From Cytobacillus sp. NJ13 (GTDB taxonomy: Bacteria > Bacillota > Bacilli > Bacillales > Cytobacillaceae), in contig JAUCFP010000006.1 in the NCBI GenBank assembly GCA_030348385.1, forward strand, positions 3,141,001 to 3,205,000: a stretch of 64,000 bases of DNA. The letters run 5' to 3'. Below are positions 8,419 to 18,017 of this stretch, in pieces. A program made the translations under genes and the position numbers. Position 1 is the first letter of the stretch, and each line of letters starts with the position of its first letter. The notes beneath the pieces were generated by a model, which saw nothing but the letters and a program-made list of their open reading frames with translations, had not been told where the DNA came from and did no database searches.

Positions 8419-9522
8419 CTATTTTACAGCCAATGCACGCTTGCCCATTGCATTGTAAATCTTAATGAACTTCTCTTTTGGCATTTTCACATCTTTCTTA
8501 ACTGCTTCACTGTCATTAAAGTAAACATAATCTGCATCCACACCGGTTACGACTATGCAGTGCAATGGTGTCGGTGCGCTGATCGTTTTGCCGGCAGGCG
8601 TTTTCCAGCTTCTATTATTCGGCATTTCATGGCTGATTGTAAACCATGCCAAGACAGGGTTACCCTCTGAAACAGCCTTTTCGATTTCCGAAAAATCTTT
8701 TCCGGTCAGGTTTACTCCACCAGGACGATATTGGTCAAGCAGCTTTTTCAGCGGTCCCGGATTTATCGTGTGGCCATTGCCAAAAGGCGTTCCGACGAAC
8801 CCGACATCAGGGTCACCCCAGGTTTTAATAGAACCGTCCGCATTTCTCACCAGCTTGGTTGAGTCGTATGGCATTTCTTTTGCAAGTGTTGTTTTGCTGA
8901 CATTCACCCCATAAAACTTCAGTGCCATGGCAAGGGAAGTCACTTCACATCCGCTGGGCAGCTCCGGCCGCTGGGCAATGAGCGGTACATTGATCCTTGC
9001 CTGACGGGGATCACCGGCTGTCACATAATCACCGCTTACATACCCCGTGCTGCCGTTGTAGGAGATTTTATACCAGCCATTGCTTTCCTTATGTATGACA
9101 CTTAATACTGATCCGTTTTTTATGAGGCCCACACTGCTGTAATTTATTCCCGGACCTTTTCGGACATTTAATGATGTAGCATTTACCCGGTAAAGTTTTT
9201 CATTTGTTCGGACGTATTGGCCGCTGACATAGCCTGTTTTGCCATTGTAGTTAATTTTGTACCAGCCGCTGGCAAGGCGTTCGATTGCCTGGATACTGCT
9301 GCCTTGGGCCAGACTGCCGATCCGGCTATAATTTGTCCCCGGGCCAGAACGGACATTCAGACTGGTCGCATCTACCGTATAAGTAAATGATGCCGCTTCT
9401 GCCACTGTCTCGCTTGAAAAGTTCGGAATTGTTGGTGCCATGACTCCTACTGCAAATATAGCTGCAGCAACAGTCCCTTTTAATAGAGCTCTGTTTCCAT
9501 ATGAACCTTTTAACATTGCCAT
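8419..9522 (-). CDS. Secreted protein with two SH3b domains and a C39-like peptidase domain
   Basis: Predicted 367-residue exported protein. A signal sequence covers about residues 1-43 (cleavage near AEAA). Two bacterial SH3 repeats follow at about 48-105 and 110-168, each with SLNVRxGPG and GYVSG hallmarks, which usually bind peptidoglycan. The C-terminal C39_2 papain-like domain has catalytic candidates Cys192 (PSGCEVTS) and His321 (PLHCIVV), with Asn/Asp in YFNDS. It resembles Bacillus YvpB with added wall-binding domains. The substrate is probably a cell-wall peptide or protein, by inference. GGAGG sits seven bases before the ATG. It is monocistronic. Confidence 0.9.
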   Translation of the reverse strand: MAMLKGSYGNRALLKGTVAAAIFAVGVMAPTIPNFSSETVAEAASFTYTVDATSLNVRSGPGTNYSRIGSLAQGSSIQAIERLASGWYKINYNGKTGYVSGQYVRTNEKLYRVNATSLNVRKGPGINYSSVGLIKNGSVLSVIHKESNGWYKISYNGSTGYVSGDYVTAGDPRQARINVPLIAQRPELPSGCEVTSLAMALKFYGVNVSKTTLAKEMPYDSTKLVRNADGSIKTWGDPDVGFVGTPFGNGHTINPGPLKKLLDQYRPGGVNLTGKDFSEIEKAVSEGNPVLAWFTISHEMPNNRSWKTPAGKTISAPTPLHCIVVTGVDADYVYFNDSEAVKKDVKMPKEKFIKIYNAMGKRALAVK

Positions 9523-9809
9523 ATACTTTCCTCCATATCCCTAATCTATTTCTGTCGAATTTTGCAGACTACTCTAAAAATATAGATTCGCAAACTTTCA
9601 GTCTACCGTTTTGGGACTGGAAAAATTTTATTGAATCTATTGCATCACTTTATTTAACTGATTCGGGATAATTGGCCTCTGCATATCTTCCTTCTTCATA
9701 CATACAATTGAGTGGCCATAGCCAGTAAAAAGCCGATTATTTGTTTATTTATAAGAAATACAGGGAATAACCTCTTGTACCAATTTACTTACACCTTGGA
9801 GGAAACATA

Positions 9810-11726
9810 ATGAATAAGCACTATTTTTATATAGTTATTTTATTAATAGGATCGATTGTATTTCCTTCCTCAGGATATGCAGAGGATCGGGTTGGACAGG
9901 AAAACAAGGTTGTGCTGATTTCCTTTGATGGAATGAGAAATGACCTGACAAAAGAGTATGTAAAGGAAGGCAAGCTCCCCCACATTAAAGCACTCATGAA
10001 GAATGGAGTGGCCGCCAAGGATTCCAAAACCGTAACCCCATCGCTGACCGCCCCCTCACATGCGGCAATTGCTTCAGGTGCAGCCCCGTCTGAAACCGGC
10101 ATGGTCAGCAATAAGTGGCAGGATCCCCAAAAAGAATTGGCAAATGGAGAAAGCGCCTTCCATCAGCCGCTCGATAAAAGCCCGCTTTGGGCAGAGGCCA
10201 AAAAAAACGGCAAAACAACTGCCACAGTGCTGTTTCCAGGGTCAAATCCTGATGCAGGAACACAGGCTGATTACGCAGTCTATTATGGCGAAACCTGGGC
10301 AGAGAGTTCTCTGGATAAGCTTCAGTTCAAAAAAGCAGAGAGCTGGAAGCACACCGAAAGCAGCTTTAGCCCTTTAAAGGAAGCTATATTGAAGCTGCCA
10401 TTAAAAAAAGCAAAGAATAAAGAAATTTATATATTGGCTTTAGACACTTCAGATGATGGAAAGACCAACTATAACCGATTCATTTTTTCGGAAAACCGTT
10501 CGGCAGACCCCAAAGATGTCACTGTCAACGCCAATGAATGGGGGGCAATTCCTGTTGAAGCCGATGGCGAATCTGCAGGATTCTGGTTTAAGCTGAAAAT
10601 GGACCCTGGCCTTGAGAAAGCAAGCATTTACCGGACGGCCGTTACTTCAGCCCTCATTGAAGGACCCGACGGATTTGAAGAGGAGCTGCTTTCAGAATTC
10701 GGCTTTTTTCCAGTTCAGGATGATACAAAGGCATTCGAAAAAAAGTGGATTACTAGAGAAGAGTACGAAGAAATCAGTTCACGTTTTGTCAGTTGGGCAA
10801 CTGATGTGTCTCTGTATATTAAAGAAGAATACCAGCCGGATTTGCTGATGTTTTATACACCTCAAATTGATCATGAATCACATCACTTTCTGCTGACAGA
10901 TCCTCGGCAGCCTGGGTATTCAGAGGACAATTCTCAAAAACATAAAAAATACATTGAATGGGCATACAAGCTTTCCGATGATGTCGTTGGACAGACGTTG
11001 GATAGCCTTAGCGGAGAAGACCACCTTCTTGTTGTATCCGACCACGGCATGGAGCCAGTTCACACCATCCTTGCTCCAAACACTCTTTTGAAAGAATCAG
11101 GCCTTTTAAAGACAGATAAAAAAGGCAAAGTGGATGAGGAGAACTCCAAAGCAATGGCTGTGGCCAGCGGGTCAGCTGCACAAATTTATCTGAACGAAAA
11201 CCTCACTAAGAAAGAGAAGGAAAAGGCTGCAGACCAAGTCGAGAAACTCTTTAGCGAGTATAAAATCAAGCCGGAATTTCAGACGAAAATCCTAAAGGGC
11301 TATTTTGATGAAGCTGGTGATTCCATAGTGCAAGGGCAGTTCAGCCATTTTAATCAAACTGCGAAGCAGTTTTTCCATCACCTCTTAAGAAAGGAAGAAA
11401 AACCTTATCAGATTGCCTATGGAAATAATAAAGAGAATAAGCACCCTAACCAGGGAGACATTTTGCTGCTTGGCGCAAGGGGCTATATGATGGGCAGCAG
11501 CCTAACAAGTCCACATATGCCGGCAATTGAACTCGGAAGCCACGGCGGTAATCCTGATCGGAAAGAACTCAGGGCCGTATTCTTTGCACAAGGTTCTTCT
11601 TTTAAAAAGGAGAGCCGGATTGACTCGATTACCACACTGGATATTGCCCCAACTGTCTATAAGCTGCTGGACATACCTGCTCCGGACTTTTTGGAGGGTG
11701 AAGTTCTAAAAGATGCTTTAGATTAA
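9810..11726 (+). CDS. Secreted alkaline-phosphatase superfamily phosphodiesterase/nucleotide pyrophosphatase
   Basis: Predicted 638-residue exported hydrolase with a cleavable signal peptide (about residues 1-24, ending GYA-ED). The type I phosphodiesterase/nucleotide pyrophosphatase fold is shown by the metal site ISFDGMR, the nucleophile region TPSLTAPSHAA, and the later metal ligands QIDHESHH, VSDHGM and ELGSHGG. Members cleave phosphodiester or pyrophosphate bonds in nucleotides or teichoic-type polymers; the exact substrate cannot be told. GGAGG is seven bases upstream of the ATG. The gene is alone, divergent from the SH3-C39 gene across a 287-bp promoter region. Confidence 0.88.
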   Translation: MNKHYFYIVILLIGSIVFPSSGYAEDRVGQENKVVLISFDGMRNDLTKEYVKEGKLPHIKALMKNGVAAKDSKTVTPSLTAPSHAAIASGAAPSETGMVSNKWQDPQKELANGESAFHQPLDKSPLWAEAKKNGKTTATVLFPGSNPDAGTQADYAVYYGETWAESSLDKLQFKKAESWKHTESSFSPLKEAILKLPLKKAKNKEIYILALDTSDDGKTNYNRFIFSENRSADPKDVTVNANEWGAIPVEADGESAGFWFKLKMDPGLEKASIYRTAVTSALIEGPDGFEEELLSEFGFFPVQDDTKAFEKKWITREEYEEISSRFVSWATDVSLYIKEEYQPDLLMFYTPQIDHESHHFLLTDPRQPGYSEDNSQKHKKYIEWAYKLSDDVVGQTLDSLSGEDHLLVVSDHGMEPVHTILAPNTLLKESGLLKTDKKGKVDEENSKAMAVASGSAAQIYLNENLTKKEKEKAADQVEKLFSEYKIKPEFQTKILKGYFDEAGDSIVQGQFSHFNQTAKQFFHHLLRKEEKPYQIAYGNNKENKHPNQGDILLLGARGYMMGSSLTSPHMPAIELGSHGGNPDRKELRAVFFAQGSSFKKESRIDSITTLDIAPTVYKLLDIPAPDFLEGEVLKDALD

Positions 11727-11728
11727 TA

Positions 11729-11770
11729 ACACTGCCTTGCTATGCGCTGCAAGGCAGTGTTTCATTTTTT
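11729..11770 (+). terminator. Terminator of the phosphodiesterase gene
   Basis: A perfect 12-bp stem (ACACTGCCTTGC / GCAAGGCAGTGT) with an 8-nt loop is followed by TTCATTTTTT on the plus strand. Confidence 0.88.
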
Positions 11771-11811
11771 GAAAATAAAAAACCCACCCCTATAGAGATG
11801 AGCTGTACACA

Positions 11812-13275
11812 CTATATACAATCCAATTCCACAATCACCGTAGTGCCTTCACCTATAAGACTTTCGATGGCCATCAAACCTTGATGCTCCTGAATAATCT
11901 TATTGCTGACTGTGAGCCCCAAACCGATTCCTTTATCTTTTGTCGTATAAAAAGGGGTCCCAAGATACTTCAGCATTTCATCGTCAATGCCTGCTCCTTC
12001 ATCTGCAAAAGCAATCCTCACACGCCTGCTCTCTATTCTTTCAGCACTGATATATACATTTCCGCCATTCGGCATCGCTTCAATCGCATTTTTTAAAAAA
12101 TTCACAAACACTTGCTTCAGCTGGAGAGGTGAACATAATAGCATGACATCATTCTCACGATGTTTGAGATGAATTTGAACATTGTGAAGCAGTGCCTGCG
12201 GATGAAGTACGTTAATCGTACTTTCAAGAATTGACATTAAGCTCCCTTTCTCAAACTCGATTGCCTGGGGCTTTGCCAGGGACATGAACTCATTGACAAT
12301 GATATCAATTCGATCAAGCTCCTCCATGATAATCGATAAATAATCACCCTGTTTTTCCTGATTAACGCTGGATTGGAGCAGTTTTGAGAAACCTTTTAAT
12401 GAAGTCAGCGGGTTCCTGATCTCATGTGCAACCCCTGCTGCGAGCTGTCCGATAATGGACAGGCGGTCCAAGTTACGCAAAGCCGCATCATTATTAACTC
12501 TGTCTGTTATGTTTCTGCCTACTGCCACAAATAATTCAATCTCACCTTTATCGTTTAAAATAGGGGAAATGCTTGTCTCTACGAAAACGATTTCGCCATT
12601 AACCGTATCCAACTTCGTTTCAAGGATCTGAGGTTCTCCCGTTTCCAGCAGCTTTTGACATACCCTGCTAAACTTTTCTCTCTCTTCCTCGGTATATATG
12701 AACGTGCCGCAGGTCTTCCCAACAAGCTGCATCGGCGAATATCCCAAAGCTTTTTCATGAGATGGGGATGCATAAATCACCGTTTGATCCTTTGTAAAGA
12801 CTTTTATCATATCTGTCGTATTCCCAGTAATCAAATCGTACAGTTCCCTGGTTTTTCTTAATTCTCTCTCCATGCTTTTAAACTCTGTCATATCCCGGAA
12901 TATAGCCAGAACGGCGATGATTTTACCCTTGGAATTTCTGAAAGGAGAATACGAAACCGATATATCCAGTACCGAACCATCCTGATGATAGCGCTGTGTA
13001 ATCACATTGCTGTAAACTTTCCCCAGTTTAACCAGTTTTATAATACACTTCACTTCTTCCGGGTTCTGAAAATCGGTAAACTTTCTGCCAATAACTTGCT
13101 CTTCGGTATACCCAAAAATCACCGTATACATATGATTTATCCTTATAAAACGGTTCTCCATATCAATGATGGCAACCCCATCTGCCGTACAGTTCAGGAA
13201 CAAATCGAGCAATTCATCAGGATTGGAATAAATCGATTCACCATCATTTCCAAGTATCGGGAAATCATTAACCAA
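11812..13275 (-). CDS. Soluble PAS sensor histidine kinase (sporulation-kinase type)
   Basis: Predicted 487-residue kinase without membrane helices. Two PAS domains lie at about residues 20-135 and 140-260. The HisKA domain has His284 in AHEIRNPLTSLKG, and HATPase_c shows NFLKNAIEAM, DEGAGI and GIGLGL. This layout resembles cytoplasmic KinA/KinE-type kinases of the Spo0F phosphorelay, and no response regulator is adjacent. The start is a TTG codon at 13273-13275 with GGGGTG upstream; the first in-frame ATG lies well inside the first PAS domain. Which Kin protein it corresponds to cannot be decided here. Confidence 0.85.
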   Translation of the reverse strand: MVNDFPILGNDGESIYSNPDELLDLFLNCTADGVAIIDMENRFIRINHMYTVIFGYTEEQVIGRKFTDFQNPEEVKCIIKLVKLGKVYSNVITQRYHQDGSVLDISVSYSPFRNSKGKIIAVLAIFRDMTEFKSMERELRKTRELYDLITGNTTDMIKVFTKDQTVIYASPSHEKALGYSPMQLVGKTCGTFIYTEEEREKFSRVCQKLLETGEPQILETKLDTVNGEIVFVETSISPILNDKGEIELFVAVGRNITDRVNNDAALRNLDRLSIIGQLAAGVAHEIRNPLTSLKGFSKLLQSSVNQEKQGDYLSIIMEELDRIDIIVNEFMSLAKPQAIEFEKGSLMSILESTINVLHPQALLHNVQIHLKHRENDVMLLCSPLQLKQVFVNFLKNAIEAMPNGGNVYISAERIESRRVRIAFADEGAGIDDEMLKYLGTPFYTTKDKGIGLGLTVSNKIIQEHQGLMAIESLIGEGTTVIVELDCI

Positions 13276-13357
13276 TTAGCTCACCCCATTTATAACTCTA
13301 TAAACTATATTTTACAGAATTATAAGAAAAAAAGCATGGGGATTCTTTAGAGAACCT

Positions 13358-13387
13358 AAAAAAGCAGCTTCCCTATAGGTCAGCTGC
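13358..13387 (-). terminator. Terminator of rlmCD
   Basis: A 6-bp stem (GCAGCT / AGCTGC) overlapping the rlmCD stop codon is followed by six T on the minus strand. The stem is short, so the call is moderate. Confidence 0.55.
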
Positions 13388-14762
13388 CCTCTCTCCATTC
13401 TAATCCCGCGACAGCTTCACAATGCATAGTCTGAGGGAACATATCCACCGGCTGCACTTCGATGGTCCTGTACCCGCCGTCCTCCAAAATACGCAGATCC
13501 CTTGCCAATGTTCCCGGATTGCAGGATACATAGACGACTTTCTTTGGCTTCATGCTTAAAATGGTTTTCAGCAGAGCTTCATCACAGCCTTTTCGCGGCG
13601 GGTCAACGACTAGCACATCTGCGGTGTTCCCCTTTTTATACCATTCAGGAATTACTTCTTCTGCTTTCCCGACTGCAAATGAAGCATTTGTCATACCGTT
13701 TAGGTCAGCATTTCTCTTCGCATCCTCAATAGCTTCCGGCACGATTTCAACACCGAACACCTCTTTTGCTTTCTGGGCCAGGAAAAGCGAAATGGTGCCA
13801 ATTCCGCAGTACGCATCGATAACCTTTTCTTCTCCGCTCAGATTCGCATATTCCAGAGCTTTATCATATAAAACTTTTGTTTGCTCCGGGTTTACCTGAT
13901 AAAAGGAGCGGGCGGAAATCGCAAATTTAATATCGCCAATAAAATCATAGATCACTTCTTCGCCCCAGAGGACTCGTGTGACAGCTCCCATGATCACATT
14001 CGTCTTCTTGGAATTCACATTATGGACGACGGATTTAACACCTTCAATGCTTGATGCAATCTCTTCCACAATCTTTTCCTTATGCGGAAGCTCGCTCGTC
14101 CTTGTGACAAGGACAATCATCACTTCGCCTGTCACAAGCCCATGGCGCGCCATAACGTGGCGAAGCTCGCCTTTATGCCTGCCTTCATCATAAGCGCGGA
14201 CACCATAGCGGCCGCAAATTTCCTTTACCTTTTGTACAACCTCATCATTTTTTTCCTGCTGGATGAGGCATTCCTTCATATCAATGATCTGGTGGGTGCG
14301 CTGCTGATAAAATCCGCCGATCAGTCCGCCTTCCTGCTCGCCAATCGGAACCTGCGCTTTATTTCTGTAGCGCCAAGGATCCTTCATGCCGAGAACCGGA
14401 TGCACCTTGACTCCCTCAAGCTTCCCGATCCTTTCCAGAACATCTCTGACCTGTTTTTCCTTGGCGAGAAGCTGGCCTTCATAGCTCAGGTGCTGCAGCT
14501 GACATCCGCCGCACTCCTTATAAATCGGGCAGGGTGCTTCTACTCGATATGGGCTGCTTTCATATATCTCGATCAGGCGCCCAAATCCATATCCCTTATT
14601 CACCTTAATCACTTTTACCTTTGCTCTCTCACCGGGAAGCCCATCCGGCACAAATAGCGGATAACCGTCCACCTTTGCAACTCCTGCCCCTTCATGCGTC
14701 AAATCCTCAAATGTAACATCTATATAATCATTTTTTTGCACCGGTAATGTTCTGCTCATCAT
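13380..14762 (-). CDS. rlmCD: 23S rRNA (uracil-C5)-methyltransferase RlmCD
   Basis: Predicted 460-residue S-adenosylmethionine-dependent enzyme that makes m5U in 23S rRNA. In B. subtilis the single RlmCD (YefA) modifies both U747 and U1939. An N-terminal TRAM domain (about residues 5-62) is followed by an iron-sulfur motif [13 protein letters not shown]. The methyltransferase core has [21 protein letters not shown] and the catalytic cysteine in [10 protein letters not shown]. Start ATGATG has AAGGAAG upstream; either ATG is possible. It lies downstream of dagK, as in B. subtilis, but dagK has its own terminator. Confidence 0.94.
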   Translation of the reverse strand: MMSRTLPVQKNDYIDVTFEDLTHEGAGVAKVDGYPLFVPDGLPGERAKVKVIKVNKGYGFGRLIEIYESSPYRVEAPCPIYKECGGCQLQHLSYEGQLLAKEKQVRDVLERIGKLEGVKVHPVLGMKDPWRYRNKAQVPIGEQEGGLIGGFYQQRTHQIIDMKECLIQQEKNDEVVQKVKEICGRYGVRAYDEGRHKGELRHVMARHGLVTGEVMIVLVTRTSELPHKEKIVEEIASSIEGVKSVVHNVNSKKTNVIMGAVTRVLWGEEVIYDFIGDIKFAISARSFYQVNPEQTKVLYDKALEYANLSGEEKVIDAYCGIGTISLFLAQKAKEVFGVEIVPEAIEDAKRNADLNGMTNASFAVGKAEEVIPEWYKKGNTADVLVVDPPRKGCDEALLKTILSMKPKKVVYVSCNPGTLARDLRILEDGGYRTIEVQPVDMFPQTMHCEAVAGLEWREGS

Positions 14763-14870
14763 TTTCTTCCTTTTCAGCTTAATTCCGTGACCTATTTTGA
14801 CTAGACAGATTGTATCACAAAACAGGGCTAAATACGAAATGGATATGGAACAGATTCTGAACCTGCATAC

Positions 14871-14932
14871 CCTTTAGCATACCTATTTGCAAAATTTAAC
14901 CGTCTATTAGCATATTTTCCAGTCTATTTGCA
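14871..14932 (-). repeat. Short-period intergenic array A (20-21 nt)
   Basis: Between dagK and rlmCD a motif reading ATGCWAATAGAC on the minus strand recurs with plus-strand starts at 14883, 14904 and 14924. A poorer copy lies at 14871. Spacing is 20-21 nt with AT-rich filler. It lies beyond the dagK terminator and reads in the direction of dagK transcription. See findings for the related arrays. Confidence 0.7.
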
Positions 14933-14961
14933 TCGTTTACAATTACAAGCGTTTAACAAAA

Positions 14962-14992
14962 TAAAAGCCCGCCCTCTGTTAGAGAGCGGACT
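14962..14992 (-). terminator. Terminator of dagK
   Basis: A 12-bp stem with two G-U pairs (14966-14977 and 14981-14992, 3-nt loop) follows the dagK stop. Four T and an AT-rich stretch follow on the minus strand. Confidence 0.75.
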
Positions 14993-14997
14993 TCCTA

Positions 14998-15933
14998 TTA
15001 TTCGTGGGAACTTTCCCAATCGGTCGGACGGTCTTCTTCACGAATCTGGTCAATTGGGACAAACACTTCCAAATGCCTGTACAGGTTTACGAATTCAGCA
15101 GGAAGCAGCCCGCCAAATTCACCGTCAAGATTGAGCTGGACTTTCTCTTTGGATTGTACTTTGATGCGGTTTGCCTGCGTATAGATAACGTTCGGATCTT
15201 TTACATGCTCGCCCCGGACAGCCATTGTCGCGATCCGGATAAAATCAGCAAGATTAGTTTTCTTTAATATCAGCAGGGAAAATAGCCCGTCATTTATACA
15301 GGAATCCGGCGCCAGCTTTTCAAACCCGCCGACTGAATTTGTCAGACCGACAAGGAAAAGCATGGCTTCACCTTCAAAGATTTTCCCGTCAAACTCGATG
15401 CTTACTTCGGTTGAACGGAAGGAAGGCAGCATTTCGATTCCCTTAAGGTAATAGGCAAGCTGGCCAATCATTGTTTTAAGCTTGCTTGGCACCTCGTAAG
15501 TCAGCTCTGTCAGCCTTCCGCCACCAGCAATATTTATAAAATATTTTTCATTTATGCGGCCAATATCGACAGGAATGGTATCTCCTTTTACAATGATTTC
15601 AGCAGCCGCTTCCACATCTCTTGGAATATGGAGCGCACGGGCAAAATCATTGGTTGTGCCCGTAGGGATAATGCCGAGACGCGGACGGTAATCCTGTTCA
15701 GCGAGCCCGTTTACCACCTCGTTAATCGTACCGTCGCCGCCTGCTGCAATAACCAGGTCGAAGCGGCGTTCAACAGCTGCCCGTGCAGCTTTAATCGCAT
15801 CCCCTTCACCTGTGGTGGCATGGCATGAGGTTTCATATCCTGCACTCTCCAGCTTTTGCAGAACCTCTGCTAAATGTCTTTTAAAAATTTCCCGGCCTGA
15901 AGTCGGATTATAAATAATTCTTGCTCTTTTCAT
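14998..15933 (-). CDS. dagK: Diacylglycerol kinase DagK (DgkB)
   Basis: Predicted 311-residue soluble lipid kinase that phosphorylates diacylglycerol to phosphatidic acid, recycling the lipid released by lipoteichoic acid synthesis. The DAGK catalytic fold is shown by YNPTSGRE, GGDGTINEVVNGL and the nucleotide-site PTGTTNDFARAL, with a C-terminal LNLDGEFGG. Length matches B. subtilis DgkB/YerQ (303). AGGATGAT precedes the ATG. Its place beside rlmCD is conserved in Bacillus, and the product feeds the phospholipid pathway in which plsY (18 kb) also acts. Confidence 0.93.
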   Translation of the reverse strand: MKRARIIYNPTSGREIFKRHLAEVLQKLESAGYETSCHATTGEGDAIKAARAAVERRFDLVIAAGGDGTINEVVNGLAEQDYRPRLGIIPTGTTNDFARALHIPRDVEAAAEIIVKGDTIPVDIGRINEKYFINIAGGGRLTELTYEVPSKLKTMIGQLAYYLKGIEMLPSFRSTEVSIEFDGKIFEGEAMLFLVGLTNSVGGFEKLAPDSCINDGLFSLLILKKTNLADFIRIATMAVRGEHVKDPNVIYTQANRIKVQSKEKVQLNLDGEFGGLLPAEFVNLYRHLEVFVPIDQIREEDRPTDWESSHE

Positions 15934-16190
15934 AGCCCATCATCCTATTATTGAAATATCTAAACTTAATCCGTATATATTATTCCATCTTTTAACATCA
16001 TAGCGAACAGTTCACGGCTTAGCAATTTTTCACTGCCGTCCGTTTCTATTCTATTCACTTCCCGCTATTTTCACAAGTGGTCAGATGCACAAATGAATTA
16101 TACCCTCATTATGCAAAAAAGTATCGTAATTAAGTTATATTTCTTGAACATGTCATCTAAAATCAATATTAAGCAGGATGCGGTTGAGCA

Positions 16191-16808
16191 TTATTCCTGT
16201 TTCAGGTCCTGCAAAACAAGGCTCTTAACATAGTCAATAATGGTTTTATATGGATATTCTTCATTAATTACTCTATGAAGCATTGCCCCGTCCATAAAAG
16301 TCCAGAATAATCCCGCTACATGATTTGGATCTGCATCCGGACGGAATTCCCCGGCAGTCTGTCCTTCTTCCATAATATTTGTTATCAATTTCAAAAAGAA
16401 CTTCTTTCCTCTTTCGTTCAAAATTCGATTCAAGTTTTCATCTCTTGAGGAATGCAGTGTAAATTCCAGCTGTACAGTAATTCTATCTTTTCGTTCCTGG
16501 CTGAATGGGCTCATATTCCTATACAAATCAAAAAGATATTCCAGTTTCTCTTCCGCTGAAGAGAAACTGGATATTCTCTCAGCAAGTCTTGCATTAGCTG
16601 ATTCTGTCTGCTCATTCAAAAGCTCCAGATAGATTTCTTCCTTGCTTTTAAAATAATTATAGATGGCTCCCTTGCTGATTCCTGAATAAGCGACAATGTC
16701 ATCAATGGTCGCTGCCTGAAATCCCTTTTTGGCAAAGCAGGCCAATGCGCCCGCCAGGATCTCTTTCTTTTTCTTCCGCTTATATTCCTCTGATACGATA
16801 GGCGACAA
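16191..16808 (-). CDS. TetR/AcrR-family transcriptional regulator
   Basis: Predicted 205-residue repressor-type regulator. The N-terminal TetR helix-turn-helix covers about residues 12-60 (ILAGALACFAKKGFQAATIDDIV...SKGAIYNYFKSKEEIY), followed by an all-helical ligand domain. The start is TTG at 16806-16808, with GGAGGG six bases upstream; an ATG further up is in another frame. No transporter or oxidoreductase is divergently placed, so the target is unknown. The 257-bp space towards dagK shows no gene or clear terminator. Confidence 0.88.
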   Translation of the reverse strand: MSPIVSEEYKRKKKKEILAGALACFAKKGFQAATIDDIVAYSGISKGAIYNYFKSKEEIYLELLNEQTESANARLAERISSFSSAEEKLEYLFDLYRNMSPFSQERKDRITVQLEFTLHSSRDENLNRILNERGKKFFLKLITNIMEEGQTAGEFRPDADPNHVAGLFWTFMDGAMLHRVINEEYPYKTIIDYVKSLVLQDLKQE

Positions 16809-16874
16809 GTCTCTCCCTCCATTGTATTTGGTTTATTCTCTGAGAAAATTCAAGTTATTCCTGCGTATTAAATA

Positions 16875-17132
16875 TCAGCAGCACTTTTGGCTGATGTCAC
16901 TTCTTTTCAGAATTACTTCTATATACAGGCTGGCATGTTCACTCGTGATTTCTGTATTTTCCTCCGCCAATCCAGCCATTACCAAGTCTTCTTTTACTTT
17001 AGCGAGAAATAAATCTCTGATAGCCGCTGAACGGCACGGCTGCATTTGTGCTGCCAAGTCCCAGATCCATTGCTCAAGATGGATGCTCTTGCTCATTTTT
17101 CGCATTTCCTGCGAAACCTGCCTTCTTCCCAT
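16875..17132 (-). CDS. Small hypothetical protein
   Basis: Predicted 85-residue soluble protein I do not recognise. It is mainly helical and mixed-charge, with the stretch RSAAIRDLFLAKVKEDLVMAG in the middle and a C-terminal cysteine pair. A GGGGAG site eight bases before the ATG at 17130-17132 and even composition support coding. It lies 66 bp upstream of the TetR gene on the same strand, so co-transcription is likely. A function as a partner of the regulator is only a guess from position. Confidence 0.6.
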   Translation of the reverse strand: MGRRQVSQEMRKMSKSIHLEQWIWDLAAQMQPCRSAAIRDLFLAKVKEDLVMAGLAEENTEITSEHASLYIEVILKRSDISQKCC

Positions 17133-17228
17133 ATTTCTCACTCCCCATGCATATTCTTATCTTATAAAATAAACTGATTAGTCTTTTTATTGCAAGTATT
17201 TTTAAATGAATTTTCAAACTTTTTGTAC

Positions 17229-17260
17229 ACAAAAAAACTCCTAACTGTCTGTTAAGAGTT
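17229..17260 (-). terminator. Terminator of the zinc-finger membrane protein gene
   Basis: A 10-bp imperfect stem (AACTCTTAAC / GTTAGGAGTT) with a 5-nt loop sits at the stop codon at 17259. Seven T follow on the minus strand. Confidence 0.75.
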
Positions 17261-17618
17261 AATCCTGGTCTATTTGGTTTTTATCCCGGTACATAGTTAC
17301 TAATCCCCCAAACAGCATAAAGCAGGCAAATGCAATGGGAAACCAGCGCTCAAACCAGGATTCTTTTTTGGGAAGTTCTTTGTGTTCCTTGTCAGCTTCT
17401 TCCGGAATTCCTCCTGAAATTTGAGCCATAACAAGATTGGTAAACTCATCTTCTCCCGGCATTTCCGGGAAGGAATCCTCTTCCTCGTCCATTGCCTCGA
17501 GGTATACTTCCAGACATTGATCACATATATAGAGATGATCTTCATAGAGTTCACGCTCTGGTTCTGACAGCTCATTTTTCACATATTTTCGCCATTCTTC
17601 CAATGAAAAGTGCTCCAT
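17259..17618 (-). CDS. Anti-sigma-factor-like zinc-finger membrane protein
   Basis: Predicted 119-residue protein. The N-terminal 45 residues fit the zinc-finger anti-sigma (ZAS) pattern: EEWRKYVKNELSEPER, then HLYICDQCLEVYLEAM with the HxxxCxxC signature. An acidic linker and a single membrane helix (about residues 90-110, FPIAFACFMLFGGLVTMY) follow. The ATG at 17616-17618 has AAGGAG nine bases upstream. Unusually, no ECF sigma gene precedes it: the 399 bp upstream hold no sigma-like frame. It could still bind a sigma factor encoded elsewhere. Confidence 0.75.
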   Translation of the reverse strand: MEHFSLEEWRKYVKNELSEPERELYEDHLYICDQCLEVYLEAMDEEEDSFPEMPGEDEFTNLVMAQISGGIPEEADKEHKELPKKESWFERWFPIAFACFMLFGGLVTMYRDKNQIDQD

Positions 17619-18017
17619 GAAAATCATCTCCTTCCAATGTTCCTGACAGCGGAGTGATCTGGAACATGAAAATATCCTGCTGGATATTTTGCTGATCAAA
17701 TAAATCCTGGAATATAGCAGCTTCCTTTATATCTATTCGGATAACATTCTTTCTTTTTGAGTGCCGAAACAATCATAATCGAGAGAATCGAATAATTCAA
17801 TACTTTTTTTTATAAAAAACCTCTCCAAAAAGCTCTTATTTCCATATTTTTACATTGATTAATATTAAAATAATAATTATTTTCCCGCTTCGAACAAAAC
17901 CATTATATGGTAAACTGTAAGCGATGACTACTTAATGAGGAGGGCAGTGAAAATATTTTTAAATAATGGACAACTCTAAACCATTATTGAATATATTGAT
18001 GAAAAAGGATGGATACG
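17619..18017. other. Divergent intergenic region, no gene seen
   Basis: AT-rich space between the zinc-finger gene (minus) and plsY (plus). Short minus-strand frames here lack family features and a good ribosome binding site. The AT-rich run around 17850-17920 probably holds the plsY promoter, but I cannot fix its -35 and -10. Confidence 0.6.

Noticed and set aside
15961..16080. Repeated TTCAC words upstream of dagK as another short-period array
   Set aside because: Intervals are 18, 25 and 16 nt without a longer shared core, unlike the regular 20-21 nt arrays.
17572..17772. Minus-strand frame upstream of the zinc-finger gene as a sigma-factor remnant
   Set aside because: The translation shows none of the sigma region 2 or 4 patterns, and it overlaps the true start of the zinc-finger gene.
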